From NCBI RefSeq assembly GCF_900177405.1, contig NZ_LT840185.1, positions 2,099,501 through 2,163,500 on the forward strand: a stretch of 64,000 nt of DNA. The letters run 5' to 3'. This DNA is from Allosphingosinicella indica. GTDB lineage: Bacteria; Pseudomonadota; Alphaproteobacteria; Sphingomonadales; Sphingomonadaceae. This document shows, one piece after another, positions 8,892 to 17,651 of this stretch. The notes under the pieces are model-generated. The model was not told the DNA's origin, made no database searches, and saw only the letters and a program-made list of their open reading frames with translations. Both the position numbers and the translations under genes were made by a program. Positions within the stretch are counted from its first letter, which is position 1; every line of letters begins with the position of its first letter.

Positions 8892-9463
8892 TTGACCACC
8901 ACCCCGGTCGTCCGCGCCGCGAAGGGCTGGTTGCGGAGCAAAGTCGAGCGCTTGATCTCGGCGTCCTGCGACCAGCCGAGCAGCCCGGCCATCGGGAAGA
9001 GCCGCGGGTAGCGGATGCTGACCTCGTAATCGACCACGTCCTCGGCGCTGCCGAAACCCCCGCGGCCGCGATCAGTATCGTAGCGGCCGTTGCCGTTCGC
9101 ATCCTCGTAGCAATCGCCGACATTATATTCGCCGAAGGGCGCGGTGTCGGTGACGATCTTTTCGGGCTTCCGGACGTCGGTGAATTCCTGATAGCTCTTC
9201 TGAGTGACGTCGATTTGCGCGTTCTTCGAGAACACGAAAAGCTGGTCGCGCACTTGCTGCTCGATCTGGCCGCCGGTGACGCCGCCGACCGTCGCGGTGC
9301 GTGCCGCCTGATGGACCGAGCCTTCGACGACGGAGCTTACGTACATCTGATAGCCGAGGTCGAAGAGGCCCATCACCGTGAACGCCAGGATTGGCGCTAC
9401 GAACCCGAACTCGACGAGCGTGGCGCCGTCCTGATCGCGGCGGAGGGTGCGGCGCCGCATCAT
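8885..9463 (-). CDS. TadE-like pilus assembly protein
   Basis: Protein of 192 residues starting MMRRRTLRRDQDGATLVEFGFVAPILAFTVMGLFDLGYQ, a TadE-type prepilin-like N-terminus followed by a periplasmic domain with GDCYEDANGNGRYD, which resembles a calcium-binding loop. ATG at 9463 overlaps the stop of the TadG-like gene by 4 bases (ATGA), so translational coupling is likely; a longer frame upstream lies inside that gene. It acts with its two neighbours in the cell envelope, probably in Flp pilus assembly. Confidence 0.82.
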   Translation of the reverse strand: MMRRRTLRRDQDGATLVEFGFVAPILAFTVMGLFDLGYQMYVSSVVEGSVHQAARTATVGGVTGGQIEQQVRDQLFVFSKNAQIDVTQKSYQEFTDVRKPEKIVTDTAPFGEYNVGDCYEDANGNGRYDTDRGRGGFGSAEDVVDYEVSIRYPRLFPMAGLLGWSQDAEIKRSTLLRNQPFAARTTGVVVKC

Positions 9464-11244
9464 TGCGTCAGCCTCAGCGCGCCGATGTTCTTGCCGATCT
9501 CGGTGAAGCGATCGATGAGCTGCTGGCGGTTGGACGACACCGAAACCTGGTTCGGCGCGCTCGCGCATTCGGTGAGATTGGCATCGGCCGCCGCGTCGAA
9601 GGCTATCACCCAGATCGACACGTTCATGCCCTTGGCAGTGTTGCAGATCATCTTGAAGCGCTGGTTGTGACGGTTCTTCTGCTCCGGCGAGGCATAGCTG
9701 CCGACCCGGTTGTCGAGGTTTTCGACGCCATAGGACGTGTAGGTGTCGGCATTCGGGGCCAACGCGCCATCGGTCATGAAGATGAGATGCTTGGCGACCG
9801 GCATACCATTGAAGGTGTTCGGGCTGTCGGCGAATATGCCGCCTGCTGAGATCAGCCGCGCGCCCCAGATCATGCCGATGTCATGATAGGTGCCGCCGAT
9901 CGGGGCCAGCAGATTGACGTAGCTCTGCATTTGCGCGCGCGTGAAGGCTTGCAGCCTGCGCGCTTCGGTGGGGCATGCATAATAAGGCTCGCCGCGGGAC
10001 ACGATCGCGGTGCCGCTCAGCGAATCGGTCGAGCCTGCAGAGCGGTTATAGACGACCTCGGGCCAGTGCGGCTTCCAGCGTGTCGCGTCCGAATTCGGGA
10101 TGTAATCGACGTTGAGATCGTAAGCGCTTGGCGGCACGGCGTAGCCCGATGCGCTGGTAATCGTGTTCGCGCTCTGCCGTTCCTCGATGCAGCCATTCCA
10201 CACCGTGGCATTCTGCGTCGTGTTGGGCGTCCGCGTCGGCAGCGGCACGCTGTTGCTGAACGTCTTGAAGGACGACACGTCGAGCGTGCGCTGCTCGTGC
10301 AGCCAGTAGCCCGAGAAGGTGCTGGTGATCGGACGGCCGAGTGTGCGGGTGGTCACCGTGCAGGTGGTACCCGACCGGCTTACCGACTTTTCGGTCAACG
10401 GCAGGGTTACATTGTTGCCCGACGGCGTCACCGCGCGGGCGTTGCACTGGTTGCTGGTCTGGTTGGTGACATTCTCCGTGCTCGTCGATTGCACGTAGAG
10501 CGGCGTGCGCGACTGATAAGGTGCGCTGTTAGCCAAATATCCCGAATTGGCGTCGCGGATCAGGCGGCCGACGTTGACGGCGCTAGAATAAGGCACGATG
10601 CCGTAGCGCAACCGCATCCCATTGAGTTCGAGCTCGGTCTGCACCGGCCGCAATTCGTCGTAGAGCGCCATCACGGCGTCGCGCAGAGAGACGATCTTCT
10701 TCGTGCCGCTCAGCGTCTCGTCCATCGATCCGGTCACGTCGAGCACCAGCAGGATGTCGGTGTTGACGAAATTCTGCGAGGCCTCGCACTCCACCGACAG
10801 GGGCAGCGTCTCGAAGCCGAACATGCGCATGATGACGGTCGGGATCGTCGTGGCGGCGGTTACATGGATGCGGCCCTGATCGGGACGGGTGATGTTGGGC
10901 GTGAACGGTGCCGTATCGTACAGGCCTTGCGGGAAGTTGAAGTTGAAGAAGCGGTTGGCCTCGTCGCGCACGCCTTGAGACATGGTGTCTGCGGTCATCA
11001 CGCGCCGCGCGGCGAGACTGGCGGCGTCGCAGGCGCTCTGCAGGCGGGTACGCGCCATATAGGCGCGGCTGAGATCGACGCCCGATCCGATCATCGCGGT
11101 GAGCGGTACGAGCGCCGCGCCGACGATGACGAGGGTGTTGCCTGCCGGATCCTTGAGCAGCCTGCGCAGCACGCCGCGATGCTGCGGCTTGCCGTCGCGT
11201 GGCACGGCCGTATCACGGGTCTTGGATCGGAACCGGAAGATCAT
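9460..11244 (-). CDS. TadG-like protein with von Willebrand factor A domain
   Basis: Large envelope protein of 594 residues. The N-terminus has a TadG-type segment, DPAGNTLVIVGAALVPLTAMIGSGVDLSRAYMARTRLQ, with one membrane helix. A VWA domain begins near residue 165 (NTDILLVLDVTGSMDETL), giving the MIDAS metal-site pattern D-x-T-G-S. The insert between about residues 250 and 400 is rich in Thr, Ser and Asn. It heads the operon with two TadE-like genes. In other bacteria TadG supports Flp pilus assembly; that role here is inferred. Confidence 0.85.
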   Translation of the reverse strand: MIFRFRSKTRDTAVPRDGKPQHRGVLRRLLKDPAGNTLVIVGAALVPLTAMIGSGVDLSRAYMARTRLQSACDAASLAARRVMTADTMSQGVRDEANRFFNFNFPQGLYDTAPFTPNITRPDQGRIHVTAATTIPTVIMRMFGFETLPLSVECEASQNFVNTDILLVLDVTGSMDETLSGTKKIVSLRDAVMALYDELRPVQTELELNGMRLRYGIVPYSSAVNVGRLIRDANSGYLANSAPYQSRTPLYVQSTSTENVTNQTSNQCNARAVTPSGNNVTLPLTEKSVSRSGTTCTVTTRTLGRPITSTFSGYWLHEQRTLDVSSFKTFSNSVPLPTRTPNTTQNATVWNGCIEERQSANTITSASGYAVPPSAYDLNVDYIPNSDATRWKPHWPEVVYNRSAGSTDSLSGTAIVSRGEPYYACPTEARRLQAFTRAQMQSYVNLLAPIGGTYHDIGMIWGARLISAGGIFADSPNTFNGMPVAKHLIFMTDGALAPNADTYTSYGVENLDNRVGSYASPEQKNRHNQRFKMICNTAKGMNVSIWVIAFDAAADANLTECASAPNQVSVSSNRQQLIDRFTEIGKNIGALRLTQ

Positions 11245-11357
11245 GGAGGCGCCTCATCCATGCACATCAGCGCGCACTGCTGCTCTGTTAATGCGCCCCG
11301 CACGCCTAATGGCCTCCGAAGAAGAACGGTTAACGGGGTCTTCATGGCTGCGGCAGG

Positions 11358-12011
11358 ATGGTGACGGCACTAGACGAGGATCGGCGATTGGCGCTGACGT
11401 ATGCATCCGTTTCGGTGCGTGAGGCGCTTGGCGCCTTGTGGGCGCTGGACGCGGCGCTCGCGGCGGCACTTGGCGGCGGGCGTGAGCCGATGATCGCGCG
11501 GATCAAGCTGGCGTGGTGGCGCGATGCGCTGGAAGCGTTGGACACGCGTCCGCCGCCCCCGCAGCCGGAATTGCAGGCGGCTGCTGGACTCGTCGAAAAA
11601 GGCCTGTCCGGCGCCAAACTCGGCGCGCTGGCAGAGGGCTGGGCATTGCTCGCCGATCCCGCGCAGCTCGATGAGGCGACCCTGCAGGCCTTCGCGGACC
11701 AGCGTGGCGCGCAGCTATTTTGGCTCGCGGCGACGCTGATCGGCGACAACCGCCTGCCGCCCGGCGCAGGGGCGGCCTGGGCGCTCGCCGATCTCGCGCG
11801 CCACAGCAGCAAACGGGAGGAGGCGGCGATGGCCCTAAAGCTTGCTGGCCGGCGGACCCCGGACGCCCGCTGGCCTGCGCGCCTTCGCCCGCTCGGGATG
11901 CTCGATGCGCTGGCCCGGCGCGATGCGGCCCGCGGCCTCGACCGACTAGAGCCGCCGGGCACACCCGCCCGGATGCTGCGGATGATGCGGCATCGCCTCA
12001 CCGGCCGCTGA
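11358..12011 (+). CDS. Squalene/phytoene synthase-like (NDUFAF6-like) protein
   Basis: Protein of 217 residues related to the squalene/phytoene synthase fold. The strongest match is ARIKLAWWRDALEALD, typical of the NDUFAF6 branch, whose mitochondrial members help assemble respiratory complex I. The aspartate-rich DxxxD motifs of prenyl-condensing enzymes are not evident, so synthase activity is unlikely. It is divergent from the tad genes and 57 bases upstream of an EF-hand gene. A role in respiratory assembly is inference from the family. Confidence 0.65.
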   Translation: MVTALDEDRRLALTYASVSVREALGALWALDAALAAALGGGREPMIARIKLAWWRDALEALDTRPPPPQPELQAAAGLVEKGLSGAKLGALAEGWALLADPAQLDEATLQAFADQRGAQLFWLAATLIGDNRLPPGAGAAWALADLARHSSKREEAAMALKLAGRRTPDARWPARLRPLGMLDALARRDAARGLDRLEPPGTPARMLRMMRHRLTGR

Positions 12012-12068
12012 GGGGTTGCGGCGCGGCGGAGATCGCGTAACCTCTTCATAAGCATGGGGGAGGGGAAC

Positions 12069-12500
12069 ATGTTGCGCTTCTTTGCGGGCGTCGCGTCGGC
12101 CTTGTTGCTGGTCGCGGCGGGCTTCTTCATTTGGCAGGGGCAGGCGGAGGAGGATCTGATCCCGCCAGCGCCGGCGGCGCAGGCCGCGCCGTCTCCGCTC
12201 GGCGTCCAGGCCCCGCCCGCGCCGCCGGAAGCCCCCGCCAAATCGCGCGAAGAGAAGCGCTTCGACCGCGCCGACAAGAATAAGGATGGCCGCATCACCC
12301 GCGATGAACTGATGGAGCCGCGGCGCAAGGCCTTTGCCAAGCTCGACGCGAACGGCGACGGCCGGCTGAGCTTCGAGGAATGGGCAGTGAAGACGTCGGA
12401 GAAATTCGCTGGCGCGGATGCCGATCTCTCGGGCTCGCTCAGCCGCGCCGAGTTCGCGACCACCGCCCCCAAGCCCGTGAAGAAGAAATGCGCTTGCTGA
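12069..12500 (+). CDS. EF-hand calcium-binding protein, membrane-anchored or exported
   Basis: Protein of 143 residues: an N-terminal hydrophobic segment (MLRFFAGVASALLLVAAGFFIW), a proline/alanine linker, then EF-hand loops DKNKDGRITRDE, DANGDGRLSFEE and a third, DADLSGSLSRAE. The first two have full sets of acidic ligands. It ends in KKKCAC. ATG at 12069 is chosen because GGGGGAGGGG sits just upstream, overlapping the alternative ATG at 12054. Probably a periplasmic or membrane-tethered Ca2+ sensor or buffer; partners are unknown. It is convergent with aroK, 4 bases away. Confidence 0.8.
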   Translation: MLRFFAGVASALLLVAAGFFIWQGQAEEDLIPPAPAAQAAPSPLGVQAPPAPPEAPAKSREEKRFDRADKNKDGRITRDELMEPRRKAFAKLDANGDGRLSFEEWAVKTSEKFAGADADLSGSLSRAEFATTAPKPVKKKCAC

Positions 12501-12504
12501 GCGC

Positions 12505-13053
12505 CTAGGCGGGTCGCTCCGCCAGCACCGCCAATATCCGCTCCACCGTCCGGTCGTGCGGCGCGGGCTGGCTGCGGATATGATGATGCGCTTCGGCGTA
12601 TACGGGGTTGCGCCGCACCGCCATCTCGCGAAGCAGCGGCAGCGGATCGCGGCCCTGTAGCAGCGGCCGGTGGTCGCGCCGAGAGACACGCATCGCCAAT
12701 GTCTCGATATCGGCGTCGAGCCAGATGGCGATGCAGCGTTCTAGGATCAGCGCCCGCGTCTCGTCGTTCATGAAGGCGCCGCCGCCGGTAGCGATCACCT
12801 TGGGCGGCCCGTCGATCAGCCGCGCGATCACCCGCCGCTCGCCGTCGCGGAAGCTGTCCTCGCCGAAGCGGTCGAACATGTCGGTGATGCTGCTCGCCGC
12901 GGCCTTTTCGATCTCCTCGTCCGAATCGACGAAGGGCAGGCCCAGCCGCGCCGCGAGCCGCCGCCCGACCGTCGATTTGCCCGCGCCCATCAGCCCGACG
13001 AGCACGATCGGGCGATCGGGCGGGGAGCCGAGGCGGGAGGCGGGCCTGTTCAT
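12505..13053 (-). CDS. aroK: Shikimate kinase
   Basis: Phosphorylates shikimate to shikimate 3-phosphate in the chorismate pathway. The protein has 182 residues; the Walker A motif GLMGAGKST covers residues 20-28, followed by the shikimate-binding DSDEEIE, RFGEDSFRDGERRV and GGGAF, and the lid region SRRDHRPLLQGRDPL. ATG at 13053 gives the family length; the frame extends to 13671 but only as antisense of the next gene. Unlike many bacteria, aroB does not follow here. Confidence 0.95.
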   Translation of the reverse strand: MNRPASRLGSPPDRPIVLVGLMGAGKSTVGRRLAARLGLPFVDSDEEIEKAAASSITDMFDRFGEDSFRDGERRVIARLIDGPPKVIATGGGAFMNDETRALILERCIAIWLDADIETLAMRVSRRDHRPLLQGRDPLPLLREMAVRRNPVYAEAHHHIRSQPAPHDRTVERILAVLAERPA

Positions 13054-13101
13054 CGCGGCGGGGCTATACAGGGGGGCGCATCGTAGGGCAAAAGGCGCGC
13101 C

Positions 13102-13275
13102 ATGCGCAGAAACAGTTTCGCTTCCCCGCGGCGCCGCCGCTCGCCCTTGCCCATGGTGCTGGTCATCCTGCTCGTCGTCCTGGTGGGCGGCGCATTCTGG
13201 CTTTCGACGCTCGATACCGAAGTGCCGACCGGCCGCATCGAGCAGGACGTGACGAATGCCGTCGGCGCGCGGTAA
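13102..13275 (+). CDS. Small single-pass membrane protein, 57 residues
   Basis: An ORF with a basic N-terminus (MRRNSFASPRRRRSPLPM), one membrane helix (VLVILLVVLVGGAFWLS) and a short tail ending TNAVGAR. It overlaps the start of the following exported-protein gene by 20 bases in another frame, and is divergent from aroK across 48 bases. The clean topology and overlapping arrangement support a real gene, translationally coupled to the next one. No function can be assigned. Confidence 0.6.
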   Translation: MRRNSFASPRRRRSPLPMVLVILLVVLVGGAFWLSTLDTEVPTGRIEQDVTNAVGAR

Positions 13276-15103
13276 GGCGCTTCTCCTTCTTGCCGGCGGC
13301 GCGGCGCTGGCGCTGGCGATCCCGGCCTCAGGACAGGACGCGCCCGAATCGCTGCTGCCGCCCGGCTTCGGCGATCCGGCGACGCTGCCTCCGGCGGCGC
13401 CCGCTCCGACGCCCGCGCCCGCAGCGCCAGGCAATCCGCCCGCTTCGGGTGCGCCGGCGCCGGCGCCGCTTGCACCGCCTCCGCCTGCGGCGAGCATGCC
13501 CGGCACCGAAGGCGTCGATCTCACCGCGCTCAACGACGACGACATCGCCGCCATCCTCGCCGCGATGCCGCGGCCGATCGAAATCCCCGATTTCGCGCGA
13601 CGCCCCAGCGATTTCGTCGGCCCGCTCGGCCCGCAGAACTGGGGGCTCGGCCAGGACGCCTGGAGTGGCACGAGCGGACGCTATCTCTCGACTCTGATGC
13701 GGCGGCTCAATGCGCCGCTGCCGTCGCGCTGGGCCTCTATCCTGCTGCGCCGCGCGCTGCTCACCGGCGCGCCGGCACCGGCGCGGGTGAATCCGGTGGA
13801 TTGGGTGGCGGAACGCGCCTGGCTGTTGCTTCGCATGGGCGAGGCGGACGGCGCGCGGATGCTCGTCGAGGCGGTCGACGTCGACCAGTTCACGCCCAAG
13901 ATGTACGCTATCGCCGTGCAGACCGCGCTTGCCACCGCCGATCCGGCAGCGCTCTGCCCATTGGTGCCGGGCGGCAAAGCCCTGTCCGACGAACCTGTCT
14001 GGCCGCTGGCTGAGGCGATGTGCGCCGCGATCTCGGGCGAGGCGGGCAATGCCAGCAGCCTCATCGATCGCGCCCGCCGCGCGCGCGGCGCCACGCCGTT
14101 CGACATCTCGCTTGCCGAGAAGGTCGTTGGCGCGGGCGCAGATACGCGGCGCGCGGTGACGATCGAGTGGGACGGGGTCGATCAGGTCAATAGCTGGCGC
14201 TTCGGCATGGCGAGCGCGACCGGCATCGCGGTCCCGGACAGGCTGATGAACGCCGCCGGACCGCACGTCCGTGCCTGGCAGGCGCGCGCGCCGATGGTGC
14301 CGGTCGATCAGCGCGTCGCCGCGGCGGACACGGCTGCTGCGCTCGGCGTCTTTTCCAACCAGTCGCTGGTCGGCATGTACAGCCTCATCGCCGACACCAC
14401 CGATCCCACCGAATTGGGCAATACCGTGGGCGGGCGGCTGCGCACGGCCTATGTCGCGCCGAACGTCACCCGGCGCATGGAAGCGATGCGGGGTCTGTGG
14501 CGGGAAGGAACGACGCCGACGACCCGTCATGCCCGGCTGGTGCTCACCGCGACGGCGGCGGCACGCCTGAAGCCCGATCCTGAGGTCGGCACCGACATCG
14601 ACGATCTGATCGCCTCGATGCTGACCGCCGGTTACGACGAGCGCGCGGCGCGCTGGTCGGGCGTCATCGCGGAGATGGAAGGCGGCGATGCGGCGCGGGC
14701 GATGGCCATGCTCGCGGTGTCGGCGCCGAATGTGCGGACGATCGACGCCGCGCGGATCCAGGCCTTTGCCGATGCGGACCAGAGCGACGCCAAGACGGCG
14801 ACCAAGATGCTGGTCGCCGCGCTCGCCGGGCTGGGCCGCATCGACGAGAGCGAGGCGAACCGCCGCGCGTCCGATCTCGGCATCGCGCTTGGCCGCGACA
14901 ATCTTTGGACGCGGATGCTCGACCGTGCGGTCGAGCGGCGCCAGCAGGGCACCGTCGCGCTGCTCGCCGCGGTGGGCATGCAGACCGGTGGCTGGGGCGG
15001 CGTTCCGCCCGAGCATATGTTCCGCATCACCAGCGCGCTCCGCCGTGTCGGCCTCGATTACTATGCGCGGATGATCGCAGCCGAGGCGCTGGCGCGGCTG
15101 TGA
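13256..15103 (+). CDS. Exported proline/alanine-rich protein of unknown function
   Basis: Protein of 615 residues. A signal peptide (LLLLAGGAALALAIPASGQ) is followed by about 60 residues rich in Pro and Ala, then DDDIAAILAAMPRPIEIPDFARRPSDFVGPLGP and a long alpha-helical region of repeat-like character (ARMLVEAVDVDQFTPKMYAIAVQTALATADPAALCPLVPGG) that could be a helical-repeat scaffold. I recognise no catalytic motif. It shares overlaps with the 57-residue ORF upstream and with xerD downstream (GTGA), so all three may be one transcript. A periplasmic structural role is only a guess. Confidence 0.75.
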   Translation: MPSARGKALLLLAGGAALALAIPASGQDAPESLLPPGFGDPATLPPAAPAPTPAPAAPGNPPASGAPAPAPLAPPPPAASMPGTEGVDLTALNDDDIAAILAAMPRPIEIPDFARRPSDFVGPLGPQNWGLGQDAWSGTSGRYLSTLMRRLNAPLPSRWASILLRRALLTGAPAPARVNPVDWVAERAWLLLRMGEADGARMLVEAVDVDQFTPKMYAIAVQTALATADPAALCPLVPGGKALSDEPVWPLAEAMCAAISGEAGNASSLIDRARRARGATPFDISLAEKVVGAGADTRRAVTIEWDGVDQVNSWRFGMASATGIAVPDRLMNAAGPHVRAWQARAPMVPVDQRVAAADTAAALGVFSNQSLVGMYSLIADTTDPTELGNTVGGRLRTAYVAPNVTRRMEAMRGLWREGTTPTTRHARLVLTATAAARLKPDPEVGTDIDDLIASMLTAGYDERAARWSGVIAEMEGGDAARAMAMLAVSAPNVRTIDAARIQAFADADQSDAKTATKMLVAALAGLGRIDESEANRRASDLGIALGRDNLWTRMLDRAVERRQQGTVALLAAVGMQTGGWGGVPPEHMFRITSALRRVGLDYYARMIAAEALARL

Positions 15104-16008
15104 CCCGTCCGGCGGGCGAGGATCGCCGGCTGATCGGCGCCTTTCTCGAGATGATGGCGGCGGAGGCGGGCGCGGCGCGGAACACTTTGCTCGCTTATGC
15201 CCGCGATCTCGAAGGCGCGTCCGAATTGCTGGGCGGCGATCTCGCCGGGGCTGCGGAGCCCGATCTCGCAAGGCTCGGCGCCGCCTGGTTGCCGCTCAAG
15301 CGCGCGACCGTGGCGCGCAAGGCCGCCGCGCTCCGCCGCTTCTTCGGCTTTCTCGCTGACGAAGGCCTGCGCAGCGACGACCCGTCCGCCGCACTGCCAC
15401 GGCCGGCGGCCGAGCGGTCACTCCCCAAAATCCTTGATCACCGGGCGGTCGATGCGCTCTTCGTCGAGATCGACCGCCGCAAGCGCGACGACGGCGGGTC
15501 GGCGCCGCTTCGTCTCGCCGCGCTTATCGAGCTGCTCTACGGATCGGGGCTACGCGCGACCGAGCTCGTCTCGCTGCCGCGTTATGCGGTGTCGCCGGAC
15601 CGCCCGTTCCTGATCCTCAAGGGTAAGGGCGGGCGCGAGCGGCTCGTTCCTATCTCGGACCGCGCGCGTGCCGCGGTCGCCGAATGGTCTGCGCTGGTGC
15701 CGCGTGATCAGCTGTGGCTCTTTCCGTCGGGCAAGAAGCATCTCAGCCGCGTCCGCCTGTACCAGCTCGTCAAGGAGCTCGCCGCCGGCGCGGGCATCCC
15801 ACCGGAGCGGATCAGCCCCCACGTCCTTCGCCATGCCTTCGCGACGCATCTGCTGGAAGGCGGCGCGGACCTTCGCGCGGTGCAGACATTGCTCGGCCAC
15901 GCCGACATCGCGACGACGCAGATCTACACCCATGTAGAGACCAAACGGCTGGTCGAGCTCGTCAACAGCCGCCACCCGCTCGTTGACGCGCCCCGCCGTC
16001 CGTCCTAA
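15100..16008 (+). CDS. xerD: Site-specific tyrosine recombinase XerD/XerC family
   Basis: Resolves chromosome dimers at dif, normally as a XerC-XerD pair under FtsK. The protein has 302 residues: an N-terminal SAM-like DNA-binding domain ([20 protein letters not shown]), then the catalytic domain with Arg152 (GSGLRATEL), a Lys in [12 protein letters not shown], His241-x-x-Arg244, His267 ([10 protein letters not shown]) and nucleophile Tyr276. The start GTG overlaps the preceding TGA. Choice of XerD over XerC is by general resemblance. Nothing phage-like surrounds it, so it is housekeeping. Confidence 0.88.
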   Translation: MTRPAGEDRRLIGAFLEMMAAEAGAARNTLLAYARDLEGASELLGGDLAGAAEPDLARLGAAWLPLKRATVARKAAALRRFFGFLADEGLRSDDPSAALPRPAAERSLPKILDHRAVDALFVEIDRRKRDDGGSAPLRLAALIELLYGSGLRATELVSLPRYAVSPDRPFLILKGKGGRERLVPISDRARAAVAEWSALVPRDQLWLFPSGKKHLSRVRLYQLVKELAAGAGIPPERISPHVLRHAFATHLLEGGADLRAVQTLLGHADIATTQIYTHVETKRLVELVNSRHPLVDAPRRPS

Positions 16009-16019
16009 CCCCGCGCGCC

Positions 16020-16961
16020 ATGCCGACCTTCCTCGATTTCGAAAAGCCGATCGCCGAGCTGGACGCGCGCGTTGCTGAATTGCGCGACACCGCGGAAGCC
16101 GGAGCGGTCAATATCGACTCCGAGATCGCCAAGCTGCGCGCCAAGTCCGAGAAGCTGCTGCGCGAGACATACCAGAAGCTGACGCCGTGGCAGAAGACGC
16201 AGGTCGCGCGTCATCCCGAGCGGCCGCACTTCAAGGATTATGTCGCCGCGCTGATCGAGGAATTCGTGCCGCTCGCGGGCGACCGCACGTTCGGCGAGGA
16301 CAATGCGATCGTCGGCGGTCTCGGCAAGCTCGGCGGGCGGCGCATCATGCTGATCGGCCACGAGAAGGGCGACGACACCGCGAGCCGCCTCAAGCACAAT
16401 TTCGGGATGGCCAAGCCTGAGGGCTATCGCAAGGCAATCCGCCTGATGGAGATGGCCGATCGCTTCGGGCTGCCGGTGGTGACCCTGGTCGATACGCCCG
16501 GCGCATTCCCCGGCGTGCAGGCCGAGGAGCGCGGTCAGGCCGAAGCCATCGCGCGCTCTACCGAGGCCTGCCTGTCACTCTCCGTGCCGCTGATCGCAGC
16601 GGTAGTGGGGGAAGGGGGGTCGGGCGGCGCGATCGCGCTCGCCGCCGCCAATCGGGTGCTGATGCTCGAGCATAGCGTCTATGCGGTGATCTCACCCGAA
16701 GGCTGCGCATCAATCCTGTGGCGCACCGCGGAAAAGGCGGCCGACGCAGCGGAGGCAATGCGCGTGACGGCGGGCGATCTCAAGGATCTCGGCGTGATCG
16801 ATCGGATCGTCGAAGAACCGCTCGGCGGCGCGCATCGCGATCCGGCGACGGCGATCGCGACGCTCGGCGCGGCAGTCGGTGCGGAGCTCGACACGCTGAC
16901 CGCATTGTCGCCTGCTGCGATCAAGGCGGACCGCAGGACGAAATTTCTTTCGATCCACTGA
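16020..16961 (+). CDS. accA: Acetyl-CoA carboxylase carboxyltransferase alpha subunit
   Basis: Alpha half of the carboxyltransferase that moves the carboxyl group from biotin to acetyl-CoA, the first committed step of fatty-acid synthesis. Full length at 313 residues. It begins with [19 protein letters not shown]; the crotonase-type core holds [38 protein letters not shown] and [35 protein letters not shown]. It is 11 bases from xerD and probably cotranscribed. Confidence 0.97.
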   Translation: MPTFLDFEKPIAELDARVAELRDTAEAGAVNIDSEIAKLRAKSEKLLRETYQKLTPWQKTQVARHPERPHFKDYVAALIEEFVPLAGDRTFGEDNAIVGGLGKLGGRRIMLIGHEKGDDTASRLKHNFGMAKPEGYRKAIRLMEMADRFGLPVVTLVDTPGAFPGVQAEERGQAEAIARSTEACLSLSVPLIAAVVGEGGSGGAIALAAANRVLMLEHSVYAVISPEGCASILWRTAEKAADAAEAMRVTAGDLKDLGVIDRIVEEPLGGAHRDPATAIATLGAAVGAELDTLTALSPAAIKADRRTKFLSIH

Positions 16962-17015
16962 TCGCTGCGCGCGGACTGTAAACCGGTCCGACGATTCCCG
17001 TGAGCCCAAACGCAA

Positions 17016-17049
17016 ATCGGGCGGCGGAACCGAAATTCCCCCGCCCGAT
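17016..17049 (-). terminator. Terminator-like hairpin downstream of the first Flp pilin gene
   Basis: Perfect 9-base arms ATCGGGCGG and CCGCCCGAT enclose a 16-base loop. Reading leftward on the minus strand the stem is followed by TTGCGTTT, so it suits termination of the pilin transcript. Confidence 0.5.
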
Positions 17050-17052
17050 CGC

Positions 17053-17076
17053 TGGCGTGGCCGAAGCCACGCCATT
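17053..17076 (+). terminator. Short hairpin after accA, possibly bidirectional terminator
   Basis: TGGCGTGGC, a CGAA tetraloop and GCCACGCCA form a tight 9-base stem followed by TTT on the plus strand. It lies between the convergent accA and Flp pilin genes, about 90 bases after the accA stop. Confidence 0.55.
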
Positions 17077-17085
17077 TCAGATGGC

Positions 17086-17256
17086 TTAGTTGCCGGTGCC
17101 CGGCTCCATCTTGTTCGATACGTTGTTGAACGTGCCGGTCAGGGTGTTGCCGAGGTTGCCCATCGCCGTGATGGCGGCAACCGCGATGAGGGCCGCGATC
17201 AGGCCGTATTCGATGGCGGTAGCGCCCTCTTCATTCTTGAACAGCTTGCGAATCAT
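17086..17256 (-). CDS. flp: Flp family type IVb pilin
   Basis: Prepilin of 56 residues: leader MIRKLFKNEEG, then the cleavage and processing region ATAIEYGLIAALIAVAAITAMGNLG with the conserved Glu-Tyr pair of Flp pilins, and a short tail ending EPGTGN. It would be the subunit of Flp/Tad pili after TadV cleavage. ATG at 17256 is chosen because GGGGAG is seven bases upstream; six codons further upstream are possible. A second Flp gene lies upstream, but no tad secretion genes adjoin. Confidence 0.92.
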   Translation of the reverse strand: MIRKLFKNEEGATAIEYGLIAALIAVAAITAMGNLGNTLTGTFNNVSNKMEPGTGN

Positions 17257-17379
17257 TACCGGTCTCCCCTTCAAAAAAGGTCTTCAGTCCACTTTCCCTG
17301 CCGCTCCGTAGTTTCCGCCTGGAGCGAGCCATCGTCGAAGTTAAACGGCGGAAGTTTCCAAATTCATAACGACCTTCGA

Positions 17380-17562
17380 TCATGTGCCTCCGGAAGAGGC
17401 GCTCACCTTGTTCGAAACGTTGTTCCACATGCCCGTAGTCACGTCGGCGACGTTCTGAAGCGCGGCGATCATCGCGACCACGACGAGCGCTGCGATCAGG
17501 CCGTATTCGATCGCCGTGGCCGCTTCCTCGTCACGGATCAGATCGATCAGCCTGCGCTTCAT
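17380..17562 (-). CDS. flp: Flp family type IVb pilin, second copy
   Basis: Prepilin of 60 residues with leader MKRRLIDLIRDEEA followed by ATAIEYGLIAALVVVAMIAALQNVA and a Ser/Gly tail. It shares the processing region and the NNVSNK motif with the neighbouring pilin but differs elsewhere, so it is a diverged paralogue, not a recent duplicate. ATG at 17562 has AGGGG five bases upstream; the adjoining GTG is too close to it. The two pilin genes are 123 bases apart and may be separately transcribed. Confidence 0.9.
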   Translation of the reverse strand: MKRRLIDLIRDEEAATAIEYGLIAALVVVAMIAALQNVADVTTGMWNNVSNKVSASSGGT

Positions 17563-17651
17563 CACTGCCCCTGTGCCAAGGAAGCTATTCTTCCGGTCGC
17601 TGCTCGAATAAGCGGCGGCGGGTTAACGATTTGCTGCGCACTGGGGTTAAC

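Noticed and set aside
9883-11364. A 493-codon open frame opposite the TadG-like gene
   Set aside because: It reads as arginine-rich noise, while the minus strand has a clear VWA domain and overlaps correctly with its neighbours.
13328-15271. A 647-codon open frame opposite the exported 615-residue protein gene
   Set aside because: It shows Arg/His/Asp-rich composition without signal or domain; the plus-strand gene has a signal peptide and proper overlaps on both sides.
15100-16008. Tyrosine recombinase as a mobile-element integrase
   Set aside because: Size, sequence and position between housekeeping genes fit XerD; no attachment site or cargo is adjacent.
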